Assembly (NCBI RefSeq): GCF_900114095.1
Contig: NZ_FORV01000005.1
Coordinates: forward strand, 1-64,000
DNA: 64,000 nucleotides
Source of the DNA: Sphingomonas sp. NFR04
Lineage (GTDB): Bacteria; Pseudomonadota; Alphaproteobacteria; Sphingomonadales; Sphingomonadaceae
Reading direction: 5' to 3'
Shown: piece after piece, positions 43,379 through 51,692 of the stretch
Layout of the letters: the number at the start of each line of letters is the position of its first letter
How positions within the stretch are numbered: the first letter of the stretch is position 1
Made by a program: the position numbers and the translations under genes
Notes under the pieces: generated by a model
What the model was told of the DNA's origin: nothing
Database searches by the model: none
What the model saw: the letters and a program-made list of their open reading frames with translations, nothing else

Positions 43379-43761
43379 CCGACCATCACACGCATGCCGG
43401 CCACAGCGATGCTGCGCCGGGCGAAGAGCGGGACAGCTTCCTGTCGGGCAGCGCCGGCTACATCATCGGCCTGCTGCTGGCCTTGGCGCTGACCGCGACC
43501 TCCTTTTGGGCAGCGCAATCCGGAGCGCTCTGGCGACCCGGCGTGCCGATCGGGCTGTGCGTGCTGGCGGTGGCGCAGATGGGCGTCCACCTGGTGTTCT
43601 TCCTCCACATCACCACCGCGCCGGACAGCACCAACAACGTCCTCGCCCTCGCCTTCGGCATCATCATCGTGGTGCTCGTCGTCGTCGGATCGATCTGGAT
43701 CATGGACAATCTCAACGCCAACATGATGCCGATGGAGCAGATGATGCGCATGCAGTCCTGA
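43375..43761 (+). CDS. cyoD: Cytochrome bo3 ubiquinol oxidase subunit IV
   Basis: A 128-aa small membrane subunit with three helices (GYIIGLLLALALTATSFWAA, IGLCVLAVAQMGVHLVFFLH, LALAFGIIIVVLVVVGSIWI). The histidine-rich N-terminus (MTDHHTHAGHSD) and the QMGVHLVFFLHI segment are typical of CyoD. It helps assemble the CuB site. Overlap with cyoBC implies coupled translation. No cyoE (heme O synthase) follows, so that gene must be elsewhere. Confidence 0.9.
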   Translation: MTDHHTHAGHSDAAPGEERDSFLSGSAGYIIGLLLALALTATSFWAAQSGALWRPGVPIGLCVLAVAQMGVHLVFFLHITTAPDSTNNVLALAFGIIIVVLVVVGSIWIMDNLNANMMPMEQMMRMQS

Positions 43762-43798
43762 GACTGCCGCTGCCACGCACAAGATCAGGGGAGAATGC

Positions 43799-43844
43799 CG
43801 GGCGCAGGAAGCGTCGTCCCGACAGGCGACGCGTCCTGCGCCCG
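43799..43844. terminator. Strong hairpin after the cyo operon
   Basis: CGGGCGCAGGAAGCGTCG (43799-43816) and CGACGCGTCCTGCGCCCG (43827-43844) pair over 18 bases with one mismatch and a ten-base loop. No T-run follows, so it could be an mRNA-stabilising structure or a terminator of another kind. Confidence 0.5.
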
Positions 43845-43892
43845 AGCGCGCAACAGTTCGTTACGTTTGCCGCGTTCGTGCGTTGCAGCATC

Positions 43893-45098
43893 ATGGCCAA
43901 GAAACCCGCACCGCTCTCCCCCGCCGAACGCTCCACCATCCTCGAAGCCAACCGCACACTGAAGATGGCGCGCTCGGCGCATGCCTATGTCCGCGGGAAC
44001 ACCGCGAAGTTCTACGACTGGCTGGAAAGTTCGCCGGTCTCCGCGCGCGTGCCGCAGGGGCCATCGATCTGGATCTGCGGGGACTGCCATGTCGGCAATC
44101 TCGGCCCCCTCTCCAACGGCGACGGTCGGGTCGAGGTGCAGATCCGCGACATGGACCAGGCGGTGATCGGCAATCCCGCGCACGACATCATCCGCCTCGG
44201 CCTGTCGCTCGCCACCGCGGCGCGCGGTGCCGATCTTCCCGGTGTCGTCACCGCGCAGATGCTGGAGGAGATGATGGAAGGCTATGTCGCCGCCATCCAC
44301 GATCCGACCAGCGGCGATCCCGGCGTCGAGCCCGAGGTGGTGCAGAGCGTCAAGCGCCGCGCGCTGGGGCGGCGCTGGCGCCACCTCGCCAAGGAGCGGC
44401 TCGACGCGGTGGAGCCGCAGATCCCGCTCGGCAAGCGCTTCTGGCCGATCGAGGACAAGGAACGCGCAGCACTCGAGGCCGCGCTCGCCAAGCCTGCGGT
44501 GCTCGGCACCGTGCTCGGCGCCGAAGACGCCGATGCAGCCCGCGAGATCCGGCTCGTCGACGCCGCCTATTGGATGAAGGGGTGCAGTTCGCTTGGCCTG
44601 CTCCGCTATGCCGCCATCGTCGCCATTCCCGATGACAAGGGGCGCAAGGACTATGCGCTGATCGACCTCAAGGAAGCGATCGATCCGATCGCCCCCGCCG
44701 CGCCGGGTGCCGAACTGCCGAAGGACAATGCCGATCGGGTGGTCGCCGCCGCCCGCGCGCTCTCGCCGCATCTCGGTAGGCGGATGGCGCCGGTGCGGAT
44801 GCTCGGCCGCTCGCTGTTCGTCCGCGAGCTGGCGCCGCAGGACCTCAAGCTGGAGCTCGACCAGTTCAGCCGCGGCGAGGCGGTGAAGTCCGCCCGCTAT
44901 CTCGCCTTCGTCGTCGGCAGGGCGCATGCCCGGCAGATGGACACCGATGCGCGCGCGGCGTGGCTGGAGATCCTCGCCGAGGATCGCCGCGGCAATCTCG
45001 ATACGCCGTCCTGGCTGTGGGAGAGCGTCGTCTCGCTCGCCGGCCGCCATGAGGTCGGCTATCTCGAGCACTGCCGGCGCTATGCCGTCGCTGCGTGA
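43893..45098 (+). CDS. DUF2252 protein
   Basis: The 401-aa product matches the DUF2252 family, which has a kinase-like (aminoglycoside phosphotransferase-type) fold of unknown function. Visible landmarks are the AHAYVRGNTAKFYDWL N-terminus, WICGDCHVGNLGPLSNGDGR (the HGDxHxxN-like catalytic loop), VQIRDMDQAVIGNPAHDIIR (metal-binding Asp), and the lysine-rich DYALIDLKEAIDPIAP. It may phosphorylate a small molecule or be a pseudokinase. It has no obvious partner: cyoD lies upstream past a hairpin, tRNA-Ser downstream. Confidence 0.8.
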   Translation: MAKKPAPLSPAERSTILEANRTLKMARSAHAYVRGNTAKFYDWLESSPVSARVPQGPSIWICGDCHVGNLGPLSNGDGRVEVQIRDMDQAVIGNPAHDIIRLGLSLATAARGADLPGVVTAQMLEEMMEGYVAAIHDPTSGDPGVEPEVVQSVKRRALGRRWRHLAKERLDAVEPQIPLGKRFWPIEDKERAALEAALAKPAVLGTVLGAEDADAAREIRLVDAAYWMKGCSSLGLLRYAAIVAIPDDKGRKDYALIDLKEAIDPIAPAAPGAELPKDNADRVVAAARALSPHLGRRMAPVRMLGRSLFVRELAPQDLKLELDQFSRGEAVKSARYLAFVVGRAHARQMDTDARAAWLEILAEDRRGNLDTPSWLWESVVSLAGRHEVGYLEHCRRYAVAA

Positions 45099-45150
45099 TG
45101 CTGTCCGGGAGAAAGGCGTCGATCCGGTCGACGCGGCAGCGTGGTCCCCG

Positions 45151-45240
45151 TGGCGGAGAGGGAGGGATTCGAACCCTCGGAACCCTTACGAGCTCAACAG
45201 TTTTCGAGACTGCCCCGATCGACCACTCCGGCACCTCTCC
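45151..45240 (-). tRNA. tRNA-Ser(CGA)
   Basis: 90 nt with encoded CCA and a long variable arm (TTGAGCTCGTAAGGGTTCC region). Acceptor GGAGAGG/CCTCTCC, discriminator G, anticodon loop CTCGAAA with anticodon CGA. Confidence 0.95.
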
Positions 45241-45454
45241 GCTAGGGAGGATACGCGCTTCGGGAAGGCCCGAACTGCGTACCGGTCGCTGTGAGGCGCG
45301 GCCACTAGCGCAAAGTTCTGGGGGCCGCAAGCAGGGTCTTTCAAGTTTTTTCGCCGGCGCGGAAACGGCTCGCGCCACCCCGCCCCCTCCCGCATCGGGA
45401 ACGCCGGGCCGCGCCACCGTTGCCGTTGCGCGTCCGCAACCCTAGATTGGTGCC

Positions 45455-45835
45455 ATGTCAGAAACCAATGGTTCGCTTCTTTCCATCGACTCGGGCACGC
45501 CGATGCCGCCGATCGCCAGCGCGCGTTTCGCCATCGGCGACGTGGTGCGCCACCGCCTGCTCGATTTCCGCGGCGTGATCTTCGATGTCGATCCGGTCTT
45601 CGCGAACAGCGACGAATGGTATGATTCGATTCCCGTCGACATGCGGCCGGCCAAGGACCAGCCCTTCTACCATCTGCTCGCCGAGAATGCCGATTCGACC
45701 TATATCGCCTATGTCAGCCAGCAGAATCTGGTGGCCGACGACAGCGACGAGCCGGTCGACCATCCCGGAATCAGCGGGCTTTTCGACAGCTTCGATGCGG
45801 GTCGCTACCGGCTGAAGCCGAATCATCGCCACTAA
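45455..45835 (+). CDS. hspQ: Heat shock protein HspQ
   Basis: A 126-aa member of the HspQ/YccV (hemimethylated-DNA-binding-like) family, with ASARFAIGDVVRHRLLDFRG, VIFDVDPVFANSDEWYDSIP, QPFYHLLAENADSTYIAYVS and QQNLVADDSDEPVDHPGISG. In E. coli HspQ is a Lon specificity-enhancing factor and affects DnaA stability. It has a short N-terminal extension before the domain. It stands directly upstream of rplU but is separated from it by that operon's own promoter. Confidence 0.9.
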   Translation: MSETNGSLLSIDSGTPMPPIASARFAIGDVVRHRLLDFRGVIFDVDPVFANSDEWYDSIPVDMRPAKDQPFYHLLAENADSTYIAYVSQQNLVADDSDEPVDHPGISGLFDSFDAGRYRLKPNHRH

Positions 45836-45878
45836 GGCGCGGTGACTCGGAAAATCGCTGTTTCGTCTTGCGGAACGG

Positions 45879-45907
45879 TTGACATTCCTGCCCCCCTCGC
45901 ATAGTTG
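45879..45907 (+). promoter_or_regulatory. Predicted rplU-rpmA promoter
   Basis: TTGACA (45879-45884), 17-base spacer, TAGTTG (45902-45907). It lies 65 bases before the rplU ATG, giving a leader of about 58 nt. The -35 box is perfect, the -10 box moderate. Confidence 0.55.
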
Positions 45908-45971
45908 CGCCCTTCCTCCTGCCGAGGTGCAACCTTGGCGGGCACATGCATTTGAACCAGAGAAGAGACCG

Positions 45972-46277
45972 ATGTTCGCTATCGTGCGCACGGGCGGCAA
46001 GCAGTATCGCGTTGCCGCAGGAGACAAGATCGTCGTCGAGAAGCTCGACGGCGAAGCCGGTTCGTCGGTGACGCTGGGCGACGTCCTGCTGGCCGGCGAA
46101 GGCGGCGAGCTTAAGGCTACCGACGGCCTGACCGTTTCTGCCGAAATCGTCGCGCAGGCGAAGGGCGAGAAGGTCATCGTCTTCAAGAAGCGTCGTCGTC
46201 ACAACTATCGCCGCAAGAACGGCCATCGCCAGCAGCACACGATCCTCAAGATCACTGCTATTGGCGCGGCCAAGTAA
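45972..46277 (+). CDS. rplU: 50S ribosomal protein L21
   Basis: A 101-aa ribosomal protein of the large subunit. Family sequence is clear from [20 protein letters not shown] and the RNA-binding basic segment [20 protein letters not shown] near the C-terminus. It precedes rpmA by 30 bases in the normal rplU-rpmA operon. Confidence 0.99.
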   Translation: MFAIVRTGGKQYRVAAGDKIVVEKLDGEAGSSVTLGDVLLAGEGGELKATDGLTVSAEIVAQAKGEKVIVFKKRRRHNYRRKNGHRQQHTILKITAIGAAK

Positions 46278-46307
46278 GCGACTGACGAGACACGAGGAGT
46301 ATAGACA

Positions 46308-46577
46308 ATGGCACATAAGAAGGCAGGCGGCTCGTCCCGCAACGGTCGCGACTCTGCTGGCCGCCGTCTTGGCGTGAAGAAGTTCGGCGGCGAGACGGTT
46401 CTCGCCGGCAACATCCTCGTGCGTCAGCGCGGCACCAAATTCTACCCGGGCGTGAACGTGGGCATGGGCAAGGACCATACCCTTTTCGCGCTCGTCGAAG
46501 GCCGCGTGTCGTTCAAGGAAGGCAAGCTTGGTCGCAAGTTCTGCTCCGTAGACATGATTGCCGAGGCAGCCGAATAA
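46308..46577 (+). CDS. rpmA: 50S ribosomal protein L27
   Basis: An 89-aa ribosomal protein whose N-terminus reaches the peptidyl transferase centre. It begins [20 protein letters not shown] and continues [20 protein letters not shown], as is standard. No N-terminal cleavage extension (as in Firmicutes) is present. A strong terminator follows. Confidence 0.99.
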   Translation: MAHKKAGGSSRNGRDSAGRRLGVKKFGGETVLAGNILVRQRGTKFYPGVNVGMGKDHTLFALVEGRVSFKEGKLGRKFCSVDMIAEAAE

Positions 46578-46635
46578 CATCGGGTGACCGCTCGGGTTGC
46601 CCACCAGGGCGACCCGGGTTCGGATGAACCAACCG

Positions 46636-46671
46636 AAAAAGGGAGACGGGTCGCCCCGGTCTCCCTTTTTT
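46636..46671 (+). terminator. Rho-independent terminator after rpmA
   Basis: AAAAAGGGAGACGGG and its complement GGTCTCCCTTTTTT form a GC stem with a short loop (GTCGCC) and a T6 tail, about 60 bases after the rpmA stop. Confidence 0.92.
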
Positions 46672-46751
46672 CATGCTCCCTGCAATCGCAGCGCAACACC
46701 CGCACGCCATGGAAACGGCGTGGGGAGCTGCAGGACCGAGGAGTGGTGGTC

Positions 46752-47297
46752 ATGTTCGTGCGGACCCAGAGATTGACGTTACGTCCCGGCTGGCTCGAGG
46801 ACGCCCCTGCCCTGGCCCGGGCGATCGATCACGAGGCCGTCGTGCGCAACCTGTCGCGCGTGCCCTGGCCCTATTCGATCGAAGCGGCGGAAACCTTCCT
46901 CCAGCATTGGACCGACACGCGATTCCTGGTGTTCGAGCACCAGGGCGGCAGCGTCGCGCTGATCGGCTGCGTCGGCATCGACGGCGTCGGGGACGCGCAG
47001 CATGAGCTCGGTTATTGGTTCACGCCCTCCGCCTGGGGCAAGGGCTATGCAACCGAAGCGGCGCGCGGCGCGCTCGCCGCGGCACGGGCCGCCGGCATCC
47101 GCCGGGTGACGTCGCGCCACGCCGTCGACAACCCCGCCTCGGGGCGCGTCCTGCGCAAGCTGGGCTTTCAGCCGACCGGCACGGTCGCGCCGGTCTGGTC
47201 CAAGGGGCGCGGCTGCGAGATGGCGTGCATCGGCTTCGAGCTCGACCTCGACGCCGAAGACTGCCGACCGGGCCCCCAACCCCGCCTCGCGGCGTGA
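46752..47297 (+). CDS. GNAT-family N-acetyltransferase (RimJ-like)
   Basis: A 181-aa acetyltransferase of the RimJ/RimL branch: RTQRLTLRPGWLEDAPALAR at the start, QHELGYWFTPSAWGKGYATE with the acetyl-CoA-binding Q/GxGxG/A variant (WGKGYATEA), and ASGRVLRKLGFQPTGT. Acceptor unknown, possibly a ribosomal protein N-terminus given its place after rpmA. A GNAT gene between rpmA and obgE is common in alphaproteobacteria; here obgE is displaced by 8.9 kb. GAGGAG lies eight bases before ATG 46752. Confidence 0.88.
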   Translation: MFVRTQRLTLRPGWLEDAPALARAIDHEAVVRNLSRVPWPYSIEAAETFLQHWTDTRFLVFEHQGGSVALIGCVGIDGVGDAQHELGYWFTPSAWGKGYATEAARGALAAARAAGIRRVTSRHAVDNPASGRVLRKLGFQPTGTVAPVWSKGRGCEMACIGFELDLDAEDCRPGPQPRLAA

Positions 47298-47307
47298 TCC
47301 GCCCTCC

Positions 47308-47433
47308 ATCCTCCCCCGCCAGGGGGAGGTGTCAGGCGCCGCCTGTCGGAGGGGGAGGAAGCCCTGCCGCCAATTGGCTGCGCACCTCCCCCTCCGTCGC
47401 CTCCGGCGCCACCTCCCCCTGGCGGGGGAGGAT
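47308..47433. repeat. Palindromic element, type A in opposite orientation
   Basis: ATCCTCCCCCGCCAGGGGGA at the left and the complement at the right, with inner GTCAGGCGCCGCCTGTCGG and GTCGCCTCCGGCGCC. Compared with the copy at 3246-3375 the inner arms are exchanged, so the element is inverted. It follows the GNAT gene directly, at the point where the usual gene order breaks. Confidence 0.85.
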
Positions 47434-47502
47434 CAGGTGCAGCGCTTCCCCCCGCGCCCAAGCTCGACTAAGCCGGCAACATATGGACACAAGGCCAACA
47501 GC

Positions 47503-48090
47503 TTGACCACCAACGCGGTGCGCCGGCGCCTCTCCCCCGAAGAATCGCGCGATGCCGCGCTCGAGGCCGCCCGCGCGCTGCTGATCGAGGACGGGCCGCA
47601 GGCGGTGACGCTCAAGGCGGTCTCCGCGCGGATCGGGCGGACGCATGCCAACCTCCTCCACCACTTCGGTTCGGCCGCGGGGCTGCAAAAGGCGCTGGCA
47701 GCGAGCATGGCCGAGGCGGTGACCGCCAAGATCGGCGAAGCGGTGCTGCGTGCGCGGACCACCGACCATGACCTGCGCGAAGTGGTGAACCTCACCTTCG
47801 ACGCGTTCGATCGCGAAGGCGCCGGCGCGCTGGCCAGCTGGATGCTGCTAACCGGCAACCAGGATGCGCTCGATCCGATCCTGGAGGCGATCCACCGGCT
47901 GGTCGACCGGATCAGCGAAGGCGAGGACGCCCGCGCACCCCTGCGGGAGGAGACGCTGCAACTCACCCTGATGGCGCTGGGCGACGCGCTGCTCGGCGCC
48001 CCCATGGCCCGCGCGCTGGGCCTGCCCCGCGACAAGGCGCGCGAGCTGGCGGCGACGATGCTGCGCGCGCGGATCGAGGCAACAGAGTAA
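47503..48090 (+). CDS. TetR-family transcriptional regulator
   Basis: A 195-aa regulator with an N-terminal TetR helix-turn-helix (AALEAARALLIEDGPQAVTL, KAVSARIGRTHANLLHHFGS) and an all-helical ligand domain. The start is uncertain: a TTG at 47503 has AAGG upstream, and a GTG at 47518 is possible; there is no ATG in this frame near the domain. It is convergent with the histidine kinase. Target unknown; the sphingolipid gene train on the other strand is one candidate, but nothing in the sequence proves it. Confidence 0.82.
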   Translation: MTTNAVRRRLSPEESRDAALEAARALLIEDGPQAVTLKAVSARIGRTHANLLHHFGSAAGLQKALAASMAEAVTAKIGEAVLRARTTDHDLREVVNLTFDAFDREGAGALASWMLLTGNQDALDPILEAIHRLVDRISEGEDARAPLREETLQLTLMALGDALLGAPMARALGLPRDKARELAATMLRARIEATE

Positions 48091-48149
48091 CCGCGGCACT
48101 CGCGCAAGGCAGCGCAAGGCGATCGACGATGTCCGCGCCAGCCGCGCGC

Positions 48150-50114
48150 CTACTCCGCCGCCTGCCCCATCCGCTGGGCCTCGCCCGCCACCGCCTCGCG
48201 CACCGCGCGCGACAGTGCCGCGACGGTGAACGGCTTGCGCAGCACCGGGCGATCGCGGAGCTGCTCGGCGCTTGCCTCGCCGGTGAAGCCGGTGACGAAC
48301 AGCACCGCCACCCCCGTCAACGTCGCCTCGACGCTGGCGATCATCTCCGGTCCGGTCTGGCCCGGCATCAGCACGTCGGTCATCACGAGATGGAGCGAGG
48401 CCATCGACTTGATCGCGGCGGGGGCATGCAGCGGATCGGCGCAGCCGACCGCGCGGTGGCCGAGTTCGCGCAATGCCGCCAGCGTCGCGGCCAGCACGCG
48501 CGGGTCGTCCTCCACGACGAGGATGTCGTAGCTGTCGCCCGCCTTCTCCTCGGTCGGCTCAATCGCGACCGGCAGTGTGGCAGCCCCGGTGAGCGCGCCC
48601 TTGTAGCGCGGCAGGTACAGGGTGACCGTGGTGCCCGCATCGGGCGCGGTCTCGATCGCGATGCCGCCGCCCGACTGTCGGACGAAGCCGAAGATCTGGC
48701 TGAGCCCGAGGCCCGTGCCCTTGCCCACCGGCTTGGTGGTGAAGAAGGGCTCGAACACGCGCTCCAGCACGTCGGGCGTCATGCCACAGCCATCGTCACG
48801 CACCGCGACCGAGACATAATCGCCGGCCGCGCAATGCCCCACTTCGTTCGCCGCCAGCCGCGATTCGCCGGTGGTGATCACCAGCGTGCCGCGTCCGTTC
48901 ATCGCATCGCGCGCGTTGACCGCGAGATTCAGCACCGCATTTTCGAGCTGGTGACGATCGACCCAGATCCGCCAGCCCATGCCGCGGTCCTGCGCCTCGA
49001 CCCGGATCGCGTCGCCCAGCGTGCGATCGAGCAGGTCACGCATGCCGCGAATCAGCGCGCCGGCATCGACCGGCTCGGGCGCCAGCGATTCGGAGCGCGA
49101 GAAGGCGAGCAGCTGGCGGGTCAGTGCGGCGGCGCGGTGGGCGCCCTCCATTGCGTTGTCGAGATGGCGCGCGGCCTCGCGGGGATCGCTTTCGATCTGG
49201 CGGCGCGCCAGTTCCACCCCGCCCAGCACCACCGCCAGCATGTTGTTGAAATCATGCGCGATGCCGCCGGTGAGCTGGCCCACCGCGTCCATCTTCTGCG
49301 CCTGGCGGAGCTTGGCCTCCGCAACCTCGCGCTCGCGCGCTTCCTCGCGCAGCTGGGCGGTGGCGGCAGCGACGGCTTCGCGCAATTGCCCGGTCCGCTC
49401 GCGCTCCCAGGCGGCATCGGCATCGGCGAGCGCGCGGTCGCCCTGCGCCTCGATCGCCAGCCAGCCGAACACCACCGCGCCCAGCGCGATCACCAGGCCG
49501 AAGCCGCTGAGCACGCGCGAGGCATAGCTGCTGTTCTCGATCAGCTGCGCCGCCGCGCGGGTGCGGTCGCGCAGCAGCCGCCGTTCCTGCTCGACGATGT
49601 CGTCGAGGATCGCTTCCACCTGCTTGCGCGCCGGGCTCTCGCGGACCTGGTAATAGGCGCCGTACGCGTCGTTGTTGCGCTTGAAGGTGGTGTAGAGCGC
49701 GGTCGCGTCCAGCTCCTTGCCGCGTTCGTTGAACGCCTGCTTGAGTTGGCGGACCTGGGCAAACAGTGTCGGGTTGTCGCCGGTCAGCTGGCGCAGCCGC
49801 TGGAGCTGTTCGCCGGCCTTGCCCCATTGATCGCTATACTGCTGGCCGAGATTGCGGTCCGCGCTCACCACATAGCGCCCCAGCGCCGCCTCCGCCGAGG
49901 CAATCCCGCCAGCGAGCTGGTTGGCGCGCAGGATCACTTCGAAGCTGTGCTGCTGGAGCGCGATCGCACGATCACGTTCCAGATCGGTGCGCTGCTGGAT
50001 CAGGATGAGCGCGCCGAGCACGAGCACCCCGGCCACCGCCAGGGCACCCAGCAGGACCAGGCGCCAGTTCTTCGCGTGAACCGAACGCTCCAGAGACGGG
50101 ATCGCTTCGCTCAT
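48150..50114 (-). CDS. Hybrid sensor histidine kinase with CHASE3 and receiver domains
   Basis: A 654-aa inner-membrane kinase. TM1 (~17-40) and TM2 (~200-221) flank a periplasmic CHASE3-type helical domain. A coiled segment leads to the dimerisation domain with phosphoacceptor H287 in GGIAHDFNNMLAVVLGG. The ATPase has N-box LNLAVNARDAMNG, DDGCGMTPDVLERVFEPFFT and GKGTGLGLSQIFGFV. A C-terminal receiver (YDILVVEDDPRVLAATLA, phosphoacceptor Asp in LVMTDVLMPG) completes it. There is no DNA-binding output. It starts 44 bases after the serine palmitoyltransferase stop in the same direction, so it is probably transcribed with the sphingolipid genes. Confidence 0.93.
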   Translation of the reverse strand: MSEAIPSLERSVHAKNWRLVLLGALAVAGVLVLGALILIQQRTDLERDRAIALQQHSFEVILRANQLAGGIASAEAALGRYVVSADRNLGQQYSDQWGKAGEQLQRLRQLTGDNPTLFAQVRQLKQAFNERGKELDATALYTTFKRNNDAYGAYYQVRESPARKQVEAILDDIVEQERRLLRDRTRAAAQLIENSSYASRVLSGFGLVIALGAVVFGWLAIEAQGDRALADADAAWERERTGQLREAVAAATAQLREEAREREVAEAKLRQAQKMDAVGQLTGGIAHDFNNMLAVVLGGVELARRQIESDPREAARHLDNAMEGAHRAAALTRQLLAFSRSESLAPEPVDAGALIRGMRDLLDRTLGDAIRVEAQDRGMGWRIWVDRHQLENAVLNLAVNARDAMNGRGTLVITTGESRLAANEVGHCAAGDYVSVAVRDDGCGMTPDVLERVFEPFFTTKPVGKGTGLGLSQIFGFVRQSGGGIAIETAPDAGTTVTLYLPRYKGALTGAATLPVAIEPTEEKAGDSYDILVVEDDPRVLAATLAALRELGHRAVGCADPLHAPAAIKSMASLHLVMTDVLMPGQTGPEMIASVEATLTGVAVLFVTGFTGEASAEQLRDRPVLRKPFTVAALSRAVREAVAGEAQRMGQAAE

Positions 50115-50158
50115 CCGGACCCGACTCTAGGCGCTTGGGACGAAAGTGAAAAGGCCGG

Positions 50159-51361
50159 TTAGGCGATGACCCCCACGGCCTGGCCGGCCGCACGGAACAT
50201 GCCCAGCACCCGCTCGATCTGTTCCGGCCGATGCTCGGCGCAGAGCGAACAGCGCAGCAGGAAGGTGCCGGCCGGAGTCGCGGGCGGACGCGCCATGTTG
50301 ACGTAGAGGCCGTTCTCGAGGAGCGCCTGCCACATCATCACCGCCTGTTCCTGGTCCTCCAGGATCACCGCCACGATCGCGCTTTCGGGCTTTTCGGTGC
50401 CGAGCTTGAAGCCCATTTCGGTGAGGCCGCCATGCAACGCACGGGCATTTTCCCACAGCCGGGCGCGCTTCTCGTGCGCGGTCATCAGCTTGCGGATCGA
50501 GGTCGCCGCGGTCGCCACGACGCTGGGCGGCAGCGAGGCGGTGAAGATGTACGGGCGGCAGGCCAGCCGGATCGCCTCGAACTTCGGGTGGCTCGAGATG
50601 CAGAAGCCGCCGACGGTGCCGACCGACTTGGAGAAGGTGCCGACGACGAAATCGACATCCGCTTCCAGCCCCTGATCCTCGTACACGCCGCGGCCGTTGG
50701 GGCCGAAAAAGCCCATCGAATGTGCCTCGTCTACCAGCACCATCGCGCCGTGCTTCTTGGCGACGGCGACCATCTCCTTGAGCGGCGCGATGTCGCCGAG
50801 CATCGAATAGACGCCCTCCAGCACCACGAGCTTGCCCGCTTCGGCCGGCAGGCGGCCGAGGCGCTTGTCGAGGTCGGTCACGTCATTGTGGCGGAAGCGG
50901 ACGATCTCGGCATTGCCCTGCTTGCAGCCGTCATAGATCGAGGCGTGGCTGTCGGCGTCGAGGATGATGTACTCGCCCTTGCCGGCGAGCGTCGAGAGCA
51001 TGCCCAGATTGGCCATATAGCCGGTGGAGAACACGATCGCGCCCGACACGCCGTAGAAGTCCCGCAGCGCCTGCTCGACTTCCATATGATCGCGGAAGGT
51101 GCCGTTGAGCATGCGGCTGCCATTGGTGCCCGAGCCGAACTGGTCGAGCGCGTCCTTGCCGGCCTGGATCACGTCCGGATCGAACGTCATGCCCATATAG
51201 TTGTAGGTGCCGAGCAGGATCGTGTCCTTGCCCTTGATCACCGCCTCGGTCGGCGACTTGACCTGCTCCATCACGATCGCGAACGGATCGATCACGCCGC
51301 TGTCGAGCAGCGCCTGGCGCTCGGCGATCAGGCCGTCGAACTTGCTCATCAGGTCGGTCAT
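50159..51361 (-). CDS. spt: Serine palmitoyltransferase
   Basis: The PLP enzyme condenses L-serine with a long-chain acyl thioester to 3-ketosphinganine, the first step of sphingolipid synthesis. The 400-aa alpha-oxoamine synthase shows GTYNYMGMTFDPDVIQAGKD, the PLP-stacking His in LDADSHASIYDG, VLVDEAHSMGFFGPNGRG, the Schiff-base Lys in VVGTFSKSVGTVGGF and the PPATPAGTFLLRCSLCAEH substrate loop. The adjacent ACP and reductase genes exclude KBL or BioF. MTDLMSKFD (51361) is used as start; five bases separate it from the ACP gene, so the substrate is probably palmitoyl-ACP. Confidence 0.95.
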   Translation of the reverse strand: MTDLMSKFDGLIAERQALLDSGVIDPFAIVMEQVKSPTEAVIKGKDTILLGTYNYMGMTFDPDVIQAGKDALDQFGSGTNGSRMLNGTFRDHMEVEQALRDFYGVSGAIVFSTGYMANLGMLSTLAGKGEYIILDADSHASIYDGCKQGNAEIVRFRHNDVTDLDKRLGRLPAEAGKLVVLEGVYSMLGDIAPLKEMVAVAKKHGAMVLVDEAHSMGFFGPNGRGVYEDQGLEADVDFVVGTFSKSVGTVGGFCISSHPKFEAIRLACRPYIFTASLPPSVVATAATSIRKLMTAHEKRARLWENARALHGGLTEMGFKLGTEKPESAIVAVILEDQEQAVMMWQALLENGLYVNMARPPATPAGTFLLRCSLCAEHRPEQIERVLGMFRAAGQAVGVIA

Positions 51362-51366
51362 GACGG

Positions 51367-51609
51367 TCAGCCCTTGAGCTTCTGCACGGCGTCGACCAGC
51401 TGGCCGACATTCTCGATCTCGGCCTGCATGTTCATGGTGATGACGATGTCGAACTCGTCCTCGATCGCGGCGACGAAATCCATCACCGTCAGGCTGTCCC
51501 ATTCGAGATCGCCCGCGAAGGTGGTGGTTTCGGAAAGCGCGACGCCCTTCTTGTTGAAGGGCTCGATCTGCGCGGCGACGATGTCGAAGATTTCTGCACG
51601 GTCAGTCAT
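51367..51609 (-). CDS. acpR: Acyl carrier protein of the sphingolipid pathway
   Basis: An 80-aa acidic carrier protein with the phosphopantetheine serine at S39 in DLEWDSLTVMDFVAAIEDEF. It is distinct from the fatty acid synthase AcpP sequence (D-S-L kept, but WDSLTVM in place of the usual LDSLDTVEL). In Caulobacter a dedicated ACP lies beside spt and is needed for ceramide formation; the same pairing here suggests it delivers the acyl chain to Spt. It could also be the partner of the FkbH-like protein encoded just upstream. Confidence 0.9.
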   Translation of the reverse strand: MTDRAEIFDIVAAQIEPFNKKGVALSETTTFAGDLEWDSLTVMDFVAAIEDEFDIVITMNMQAEIENVGQLVDAVQKLKG

Positions 51610-51692
51610 GCGGCCGGTCCTTAGATTGATCGGCCGCAGGTGCCAAGCGAATGCGGCGAAACCGGGCCCGTGGCGGGGCAGTACCCCAAAGG

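Noticed and set aside
48129..50162. A 677-codon plus-strand frame opposite the histidine kinase
   Set aside because: It is antisense to conserved kinase motifs, without ribosome site or recognisable domain.
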